This document shows, piece after piece, positions 53,920-62,229 of a DNA stretch of 64,000 nucleotides (the first letter of the stretch is position 1; each line of letters starts with the position of its first letter). Made by a program: the position numbers and the translations under genes. Origin of the DNA: Closterium sp. NIES-65. Taxonomy: Eukaryota > Streptophyta > Zygnematophyceae > Desmidiales > Closteriaceae. A model generated the notes under the pieces. It made no database searches and was not told where the DNA came from. It saw nothing but the letters and a program-made list of their open reading frames with translations. Location of the stretch: positions 4,223,501 through 4,287,500 of the forward strand of contig CANXME010000213.1 of assembly GCA_948144175.1 (NCBI GenBank). Reading direction: 5' to 3'.

Positions 53920-55884
53920 CTAAGTCGGCTTCACGCTCCCCTGCAACTCCTGCACCTTGAACCGCTGCTTACGTGTCTTGAAGTTGAGCGCCTTGACATC
54001 CAAACCTTGAGAGATTTTCGTATGCCTCTTGCTTCTCCTCGGCATCTTTACACCCAACACCTCTCGGGTCTCGTACCCTTCAACGTGTTCATCCTCCTTA
54101 AGCACTTGCCCCTTTGCAGTTGCATTCCCCTTTGATCCTTTCACCATGATGTCCCCTTTCACAGCTTCAACTCCCACACACTTCGCATTTACTGCTTCGT
54201 CTTCAACCACGATCGATGCTGCAAAAGTGTTGACATCGTCTCCATCTCCACCGTTTACTGCTGCGGCCTCCATGATCACTATCTCCTCTTCCTGCTTCAC
54301 TGCTACCTCCACACTCACAGCCATATCATCCGAGTCCTCACTCTCATCATCCTCAGTAGACTCAGGATCCTCATAGATCTCATCCTTATCGTTCATCGCG
54401 ACCAAGTTCATCTCATAGAAACCGTCACTGAAATAACCATCCACATACTTCTCCCACTCAGGACCAAACACTGTAACCTTGCCACTGTCATAGAATATCT
54501 TGCACCCCAAGTCATCAAGCTGTGACTGACTGACCAAGTTCACCTTCAAATCCTCAACTAGTAGCACACTCTCCAGTTTCACCTCTCCATACGGACTCTT
54601 CAGCACCACATCACCCTCTCTTATCACTGGTAACTTCCCACTGTTACCTTGTAGTATATAATCCTCACTCGACTCCCTCACATTCTCCATCCAATCTGAC
54701 CTGAATGTCATGTGACGCGTGCATCCGCTGTCCATGAACCACGCCCTCTTCTCACGTCCATCTGTCTGAGCCTCCTTCGGTAAACGCACCACGTTCGCGA
54801 GATGCGCTCCTCCCAAAATCACATCCTCCTTTTCAGCTTCCACTACATTCGCCTTCGTCGCCACATTCCTCTGCTGCGACGGACCCTTGTAGCTCATGCT
54901 ATTCGGGTTGGAGTAGCACTCTGCGGCACGATGCCCGTAGCGCCCACAATAATCACACTTGCCGTTAAAACCTCGTTTCTGCTGCCACTCCGCTCCCTCA
55001 TTTTCTCCTTTCTTGTTCTCCATCGCTTTGCCCTTATAGTTTCTGCTTCGAGGATTTTCGTAGCAATTTATCGCCTTATGCCCGCGCTTTCCACACTGGT
55101 AGCATGCTCCAAACGCCTTCGTGGCATTCACCAAAGCGGGCCTCTCCTCATCAAACTCCTTAGCTACTGCTGCTGCTTTCTTCTTTCTCATCTCCTTAAC
55201 CGTCTCAAGCGACTGTAGAATCTCCTGCAGCTTCATCAAACTCTCCGGCGGTTGGTACGTAAACATACCGATGCCGGATTCCCACTCCTTAGGAAGGCCT
55301 TGGATGATATAGTCAAGCATCTCATGCTCCGTCTCCGCGCCTCCCATCACCCGCAAATCGTCGTTGTAGCTTTTCGCCCTGCTGATGTAGGTGATGATTT
55401 TCTCGGCTTTCTCCATGCTCAGCATCAGCAGTTGCTTCCTAATCGCCTTCTTGTTGACATCGTTCGTACCCATGTATGTGGACTCCAGGTACTCCCACGC
55501 TCGCTGTGCAGGGTTCAGCTCCCCTGCAAACTGGTCCAAATCCACCGCGATTCCATCGGCAACTGAATGACAAAGCTGAAAGAACGCTTGCTTACTTTGC
55601 TTTTTGAACACCGCTATTTTCCCCTTCGTATCCGTCGTGGAAGGCGCAACTCCCTCCATCATCTCCTCGTCAGGATGGTAGTACGGCAAGAGGTCCACCT
55701 CCTCTGCCCTTCGAATGAACTTCTTTCGCCACATGTTGTAGTTGCTTCCATTGAAGCGCTGAGCTTCACTGAGCCCGATCGTCGGTTTCGCCACCAATCG
55801 GCCACTCGCAAGGGCCTCGAGAAGAGCCTTCAACTGCGGGTCTCCAAGACTCACACTGGAACCCGAACTCGCCTCGTCTCCCAT
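53920..55884 (-). CDS. Copia E Gag with zinc knuckles and protease-like domain
   Basis: 654 aa, unbroken. A UBN2-type Gag region (WEYLESTYMGTNDVNKKAIR, residues about 50-240) is followed by two CCHC knuckles (CYQCGKRGHKAINC and CDYCGRYGHRAAEC, about 285-330). A protease motif, FMDSGCTRHMT, follows near 385, and then an acidic Asp/Glu-rich tail with RRSKRHTKI, which resembles the segment that lies before RT in full copia elements. The sequence between protease and that segment, where integrase should be, is missing, as is everything after it. Gag may package its own RNA while a full element supplies RT and integrase. Confidence 0.88.
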   Translation of the reverse strand: MGDEASSGSSVSLGDPQLKALLEALASGRLVAKPTIGLSEAQRFNGSNYNMWRKKFIRRAEEVDLLPYYHPDEEMMEGVAPSTTDTKGKIAVFKKQSKQAFFQLCHSVADGIAVDLDQFAGELNPAQRAWEYLESTYMGTNDVNKKAIRKQLLMLSMEKAEKIITYISRAKSYNDDLRVMGGAETEHEMLDYIIQGLPKEWESGIGMFTYQPPESLMKLQEILQSLETVKEMRKKKAAAVAKEFDEERPALVNATKAFGACYQCGKRGHKAINCYENPRSRNYKGKAMENKKGENEGAEWQQKRGFNGKCDYCGRYGHRAAECYSNPNSMSYKGPSQQRNVATKANVVEAEKEDVILGGAHLANVVRLPKEAQTDGREKRAWFMDSGCTRHMTFRSDWMENVRESSEDYILQGNSGKLPVIREGDVVLKSPYGEVKLESVLLVEDLKVNLVSQSQLDDLGCKIFYDSGKVTVFGPEWEKYVDGYFSDGFYEMNLVAMNDKDEIYEDPESTEDDESEDSDDMAVSVEVAVKQEEEIVIMEAAAVNGGDGDDVNTFAASIVVEDEAVNAKCVGVEAVKGDIMVKGSKGNATAKGQVLKEDEHVEGYETREVLGVKMPRRSKRHTKISQGLDVKALNFKTRKQRFKVQELQGSVKPT

Positions 55885-55971
55885 AGCGTAGGCGTGAACG
55901 ACTCTTCTTCTCCACTAATTTCACTTAGCGCACCAAGTGAATTCGCGACGATCGACGAGCCCGTTCGTCAA

Positions 55972-55983
55972 GCTCTGATACCA
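55972..55983 (-). other. Primer-binding site of copia E
   Basis: TGGTATCAGAGC on minus, an exact complement of the plant initiator Met-tRNA 3' end, two bases after the 5' LTR. Confidence 0.9.
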
Positions 55984-55985
55984 GT

Positions 55986-56527
55986 TCTTAGGATCGTAAA
56001 CGCCTTAGTCGGCAATAGTGTACTTGCTATTGCTTATCGTGTTCTCCACGATCTCCCGAATCCAATGATATGCGCAGCTCTGCTTGAAGTTGTCAATACA
56101 CACTTCAGCAATTTTCAGAATCTGATTGGTATGATTTCTAGAATGAGTACAAGCAGTTTTATAGTCAGGCAAGACATAAAATGCCATTCGTAACTTCACT
56201 TGTTTCCCAAGTAACCGCGTGCGCTTCGTTTCACCCCGAGTCACACACGCAACCGAATCGAATTCGGTGAACACTCCTCAAGACCAAATCTGGAACCTTC
56301 TCGAACACCCCTCGAGCTCGAACCCCAATTTCCCTTCGCCAACTTCAATCTCGATGCTTCTTCCACCTTCTCACACATTCCTTCTCGATTTCTCTCTCCC
56401 TTCTCACGCCGTAGGCCGATTTCCACCGTTTCACCTAGAATCATCCACGCGCTTCCATTTCGCCGTCATTCCGCCGTCGTAGAGACTTTCGCCATAGGTT
56501 CCATGGTTGGGCGAACCAACCCTAACA
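55986..56527 (-). repeat. 5' LTR of copia E
   Basis: 542 bp, about 2% different from the 3' copy by hand count. Confidence 0.88.
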
Positions 56528-56807
56528 AATTCATTCACTAGCTCACTCCCTCTCTCTGCCTCTTTCAATTGTTCCTCAGCTCATCTCCTTCCTCTGCCCA
56601 TTCCAGTTCGGCAGCAAGAATGAAGTGGGAAAGTACGAGAGCTACTGGTGGTAAACATGCTAACGCTCATGATGCTGATTGTGGTGCAGGTGGTGATGGC
56701 ACTGCTGCTGGTGGTTCTAGCACGCGCAACACCATCTCAGACACTCCGCTCTGGTGAGAAGCTGGACTTACCACCCTGGTGAGCCTCACACAACCATCCA
56801 CCGCCCT
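56528..56807. other. Short region between copia E and satellite
   Basis: Contains a small plus-strand frame (56622-56757) with GGSSTRNTISDTPLW. This loosely recalls the start of hAT-type transposase-derived proteins, but it is too short to assign. Confidence 0.3.
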
Positions 56808-58420
56808 TATGAACCTCAAACCTGACGTCAAAACTGACCTCAAATCTGTCGTCGTCAAACCTGACCTCAAACCTGACCACAAACCTGGCCTCAAACCTGA
56901 CCTCAAACCTGACCTAAAACCAGACGTCAAACCTGACCTCAAACCTGACCACAAACCTGACCTCAAACCTGATGTCAAACCTGACCTCAAACCTGACCAC
57001 AAACCTGACCTCAAACCTGACGTCAAACCTGACCGCAACCTGATCGCAAACCTGACCTCAAACCTGACCTCAACCCCGACCTCAAACCTGACGTCAAACC
57101 TGACCTCAAACCTGACCTCAAACCGGACCTCAAACCTGACCCCAAACCTGACGTCAAACCTGACCTCAAACCTGATGCCAAAACTGACCTCAAACCTGAC
57201 GTCAAACCTGACCTCAAACCTGACCTCAAACCTGACCTCAAACCTGACCTCAAACCTGACATGAAACCTGACCTCAAACGTGACGTCAAACCTGACCTCA
57301 AACCTGACCTCAAACCTGAAGTCAAACTTACTTCAAACCTGACCTCAAACCTAACCTCAAACCGAACCTCAAACCTGACGTCAAACCTAACCTCAAACCT
57401 GACCTCAATCCTGACCTCGAAATGTCAAACCCGACCTCAAATCTGACGTTAAACCTGACGAAAAACCTGACTCAAACCTGACCTTAAACCTGACCTCAAA
57501 CCTGACCTAAAACCTGACCTCAAACCTGACCTCAAAGCGTCAAACCTGACCTCAAACCTGACCTCAAACCTGACATCAAATCTGACGTCAAACCTGACCT
57601 CAAACCTGACGTCAAACATGACCTCAAACCTGACCTCAAACCTGACCTCGAAACGTCAAATCTGACCTCAAACCTGACCTCAAACCTGACCATAAACCTG
57701 ACCTCAAACCTGACCTCAAACCTGACCTCAAAACGTCAAACCTGACCTCAAACCTGACCTCAAACCTGACATCAAACCTGACCTCAAACCGGACGTCAAA
57801 CCTGACCTCAAACATGACCTCGAAACGTCAAACCAGACTTCAAACCTGACCTCAAACCTGACCTCAAACTTGATGTCAAACCTGACGTCAAACATGACAT
57901 CAAACCTGACCTCAAACCTGACCTCAAACCTGACATCAAACCTGACGTCAAACCTGACCTCAAACCTGACATCAAACCGGACTTCAAACCTGACCTCAAA
58001 CCTGACCTTAAACCTGACCTCAAACCTGACCTCAAACCTGACCTCAAACCTTACCTCACAACGTCAAACCTGACCTCAAACCTGATGTCAAACCTGACGT
58101 CAAACATGACCTCAAACCTGACCTCAAACCTCACCTCAAACCTGACGTCAAACCTGACCTTAAACCTGACCTCAAGCCTGACCTCAAACCTGACCTCAAA
58201 ACTGACCTCAAACCTGACCTCAAACTTGACCTGAAACCTGACCTGAAACCTGACCTGAAACCTGACGTAAAACCTGACGTCAAACCTGACGTCAAACCTG
58301 ACCTCAAACCTGACCTCAAACCTGACGGCAAACCTGACCTCAAACCTGACCTCAAACCTGACCTCAAACCTGACCTCAAACCTGATGTCAAACATGACGT
58401 CAAACCTGACATCAAACCTT
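56808..58420. repeat. 12-bp satellite, first block
   Basis: Unit AAACCTGACCTC, roughly 130 copies, with GTC, ATC or CAC variants at the last three bases. Every hundred bases or so the phase is reset by words such as CTCGAAACGTCAAAC (about 57418, 57535, 57648, 57732, 57820, 58053), giving a higher-order pattern. Twelve is a multiple of three, so all frames are open; these ORFs are not genes. Confidence 0.96.
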
Positions 58421-59588
58421 GCGGAGATAACTACTACAACGGGAGCTTAGAGTACTGGCTAGGCACGTGTGCTCGTGTGATGTCTGCGTTCGTTGGTCCT
58501 TAGACGTTTTCCTTGTGCACACACTACTTGCTAGTTCACGGGGAAAATTGGCAAGAGTTTCACTAGGAAAAGTTCAGAACAATGGTACAATGAAGTTGGC
58601 AATGCAAGACAACATCAGAGCAAGCATTCAGATCGGCCAACTGCCAGCGCAGCTTGGTCGACCGCGTTCCAGCGCGGCTTCGTCGACCGCGCTCCAACAA
58701 GGCAAGGTCGACGGCGTGCCAACGTCGCAGGTTGACGGCGTGACAGCGTTGCTCACGCAGCACAGCAGTGCACCCTGCTTCGCAGTTGTGCGCAGATGAT
58801 TGGCGCGCAGAGTCTTGTCACCTGCACGGCGCACACACCACGTCAACCTCGAGCTGACGACTGCCTCTGATCCGTCACGACGACCTCGCGATACCACCAC
58901 CGAGGTCGGACTTGCTAACTTTGCCTGGGCGACCGTCGCCTTCCTCCACAGCACTTCGTCACCCAGGTAACCTGGTCGACCAGGCAACCACGTCGACCAG
59001 CAGCTCCCGTACGTGCCCGTCGACCTCCCAAGTCGACGACCACCTCCACGTCGACCTCACCAGGTCCACGACACCATCGGTCGACCTCCTCAAGGTCGAC
59101 ATCCCCTCTGGTCGACCAACTCCACGTCGACCAGCACTCCTGGTCGACCTGCTCCTCGTCGACCAGCACAGTCGTCGGCCGACCACCCATGTCGGCCACC
59201 CGAAGCTGGCGTCACGAAGTTGACGCCCCGCTACTCGACGCCCAACTGCTCGGCGTCCTGAGTCGAGGTCGACGTCGGCCCCTCCTTCGTCGACCACCAG
59301 GTCCAGTCGACCACTAACAGGTCGACTAGCAGTCCGTTAGCCGACTGCCGAAGTCAGCTTCCCCAAGTTGACGTCACCAAGTTGACGTCCTCCGCAGGTC
59401 GACACCCAAGTCGACCTCCCCGAAGTCGGCGCCACCCTGAAGTCGGCGCCCGTGCAGTGGTCCCCCGTGCAGGTCGACCTCCTCGTCGACCAGCTCACCC
59501 ACTGCTGAAGGCCGGCTGCTCCCCTCACACCCGACCACGAAGTCGGCTCCGCCCAAGCGAGGACGGAGCCAATACCCAACTCCCGTTG
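58421..59588. other. GTCGAC-rich spacer between satellite blocks
   Basis: No gene recognised. From about 58650 to 59510 the palindrome GTCGAC and GGTCGACC recur every 20-50 bp in both coding directions, in a degenerate tandem fashion. The first 200 bp are ordinary sequence. Confidence 0.6.
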
Positions 59589-61182
59589 ACAAACCTGACC
59601 TCAAACCTGACCTCAAACCTGACCTCAAACCTGACGTCAAACCTGACCTCAAACCTGACGTCAAACCTGACCTCAAACCTGACCTCAAACGTGACCTCAA
59701 ACCTGACGTCAAACCTGTCCTCAAACCTGACTTCAAACCTGACCTCAAACTTGACGTCAAACCTGACCTCAAACCTGACGTCAAACCTGACGTCAAACCT
59801 GACATCAAACCTGACCTCAAACCTGACCTCAAACCTGACCTCAAACCTGACGTCAAACCTGACGTCAAACCTGACGTCAAACCTGACCTCAAACCTGACC
59901 TCAAACCTGACCTCATACATGACCTCAAACCTGACGTCAAACCTGACCTCAAACCTGACGTCAAACCTGACCTCAAACCTGACCTCAAACCTGATGTCAA
60001 ACCTAATCTCAAACCTGACCTCAAACCTGACATCAAACCTGACCTCAAACCTGACCTCAAACCTGACCTCAAACCTGACGTCAAACCTGACCTCAAACCT
60101 GACGACAAACCTGACCCCAAACCTGACCTCAAACCTGACCTCAACTCTGACGGCAAACCTGACTTCAAACCTGATGTCGAACCTGATGTCAAAAACTTGA
60201 CGTCAAACCTGACCTCAAACCTGACCTCAAACCTGACGTCAAACCTGACATCAAATCTGACCTCAAACCTGACCTCAAACCTGACATCAAACCTGACCTC
60301 AAACCTGACGTCAAACCTGACGTCAAACCTGACCTCAAACCTGACCTCAAACCTGACCTCAAACCTGACCTCAACCCTGACGGCAAACCTGACTTCAAAC
60401 CTGATGTCAAACCTGATGTCAAACCTGACGTCAAACCTGACGGCAAACCTGAGCTCAAACCTGACCTTAAACCTGACGGCAAACCTGACTTCAAACCTGA
60501 CCTCAAACTTGACGTCAAACCTGACCTCAAACCTGACGTCAAACCTGACATCAAACCTGACGTCAAACCTGACATCAAACCTGTCCTCAAACCTGACCTC
60601 AAACCTGACCTCAAACCTGACGTTAAACCTGACCTCAAACCTGACCTCAAACTTGACGTCAAACCTGATGTCAAACCTGACGTCAAACCTGACCTCAATC
60701 CTGACCTCAAACCTGACCTCAAACCTGACCTCAAACCTGACCTTAAACCTTACCTCAAACCTGACGTAAAACCTGACGTCAAACCTGACCTCAAACCTGA
60801 CCTCAAACCTGACCTCAAACCTGACGGCAAACCTGACGTCAAACCTGACCTCAAACCTGACCTCAAACCTGACCTCAAACCTGACCTCAAACCTGACCTC
60901 AACCTGACCTCAAACCTGACATCAAACCTGACCTCAAACCTGTCCTAAAACCTGACGTCAAACCTGACCTCAAACCTGACGTCAAACCTGATGTCAAACC
61001 TGACCTCAAACCTGACCTCAAACCTGACCTCAAACCTGACGTCAAACCTGACCTCAAACCTGACCTCAAACCTGACCTCAAACCTGACGTCAAACCTGAC
61101 CTCAAACCTGACGTCAAACCTGACCTCAAACCTGACCTCAAACCTGACGGCAAACCTGACGTCAAACCTGATGTCAAACCTG
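59589..61182. repeat. 12-bp satellite, second block
   Basis: Same unit as the first block, roughly 130 copies and more regular. I counted about 30 exact TGACGTCA octamers here. It is cut off sharply by the LTR of copia F at 61183. Confidence 0.96.
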
Positions 61183-61469
61183 TGTTAGTGTTAGCCTTCA
61201 ATCTCACATTTTGTACTTTGTATTTTCTATATCCTAGAGTAGTGTTGTTTGCACATTGTGTTTGGTTGGGTGTACACCTACATCTCAACCAAACCCAAAT
61301 GTAATCTCGAAGCAATCTCCAACCCACCAATTGGAGATTGCCTTGGGATTACCCCCAATCCCTAGGATTGCCCCCGATTCCCTTCCCCATCCATTCCCTC
61401 CCGTTCTTGGATGTATTTAAAGAGCTTCGAGCTCATTACTAATGCATCGCTTCTAAGCCTAAGTTCTAA
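61183..61469 (+). repeat. Probable 5' LTR of copia F
   Basis: About 287 bp between the end of the satellite and the primer site. It contains a GTATTTAAAGAGC TATA-like word near 61412 and the inverted words TTTGGTTGGGTG/CAACCAAACCC (about 61260-61295). Confidence 0.65.
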
Positions 61470-61471
61470 AA

Positions 61472-61483
61472 TGGTATTAGAGC
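61472..61483 (+). other. Primer-binding site of copia F
   Basis: TGGTATTAGAGC, one base from the initiator Met-tRNA complement TGGTATCAGAGC. Confidence 0.8.
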
Positions 61484-61724
61484 CCTTCAAACCGCACACG
61501 CGGATCGTGATCCTCTTATCTCTGCGGATGTTCGTCCCGCAAACCTTGGCGTAACCGCCTTAAATCTCGTCGCCGTTGATTCGCGACATTCGTGGGCGGA
61601 AATTCTTCCGCACCACTTTCCCGTCACTCTCGACGGCATCTACTATCTCACTGTTAAGCGCATCGTTGGCGCTTTAACCTATCGCTCGTTTTCGTCGAAC
61701 ATCATCGCGTCATTCCTTCTCCTC

Positions 61725-61885
61725 GTCGGGCTGTCGCCCGTCGCCCTACAGCTTCTCGTCGGGCCGCCGCCCGTCGCCCTGCAGCTTCTCGTCGGGCCGC
61801 CGCTCGTCGCCCTGCAGCTTCTCGTCGGGCCGCCGCCCGTCGCCCTGCAGCTTCACCTTTGGGCTGCCGCCCGTCGCTCCGCATC
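61725..61885 (+). repeat. 33-bp tandem repeat in copia F leader
   Basis: Four to five copies of CAGCTTCTCGTCGGGCCGCC plus GCCCGTCGCCCTG. This is another GC-rich leader repeat, as in elements A-D. Confidence 0.85.
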
Positions 61886-62229
61886 TGCACTTCTACCCCC
61901 ATCCCCCTCCCTTTCCCGCAGCTGAACAGGTGCTGCAGCGCAGCCAAGCAGCAGCGTAGCCGCGAAGCCGAGCAGCCGTGTAGCCGCGAAGCCGAGCAGC
62001 AGCGCAGCCGAGAAGCTGAGGATGGTGTGTGGGAATAGGATTAGTAGGTAGTTGACACTAAATTTGCGTTTCAGTCGAATGCTCCTTCAGAAACCCTAAA
62101 CATCAAAATTCTTTTTCGTAAACCCTAAACCTCCGGTTCTTCAAAATCTCCTTCGGAAACCCCAAACCTCAAGTTCCTATCGTTGACTCTAGAGCGGCGC
62201 TCCGCGCGACGCCCTAAGGGGTCTCCATC

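Larger units (their letters stand above)
53306..56527 (-). mobile_element. Non-autonomous copia E with Gag-protease-like ORF only (TR-GAG-like)
   Basis: 542-bp LTRs at 53306-53847 (3') and 55986-56527 (5') differ at roughly a dozen positions. On minus they start TGTTAGGG. The exact primer site TGGTATCAGAGC is at 55983-55972, just after the 5' LTR, and a purine run (CACAGGGGAGAT, minus) precedes the 3' LTR. The 2138-bp interior holds one 654-codon ORF with no integrase, RT or RNase H. No exact 5-bp duplication (GTTTC and AATTC). It is not related to A-D. Confidence 0.9.

Noticed and set aside
53301..56532. Target-site duplication for copia E
   Set aside because: GTTTC and AATTC share only three of five bases, too weak to claim.
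56622..56757. Possible start of a hAT transposase-like protein
   Set aside because: Only a short SDTPLW-type match from memory, with no BED finger or catalytic part nearby.
56779..61188. Long ORFs of NLTS, RSGL or EVRF repeats over the satellite
   Set aside because: A 12-bp repeat has no stop in several frames on both strands. They are products of the repeat and carry no domain or start context.
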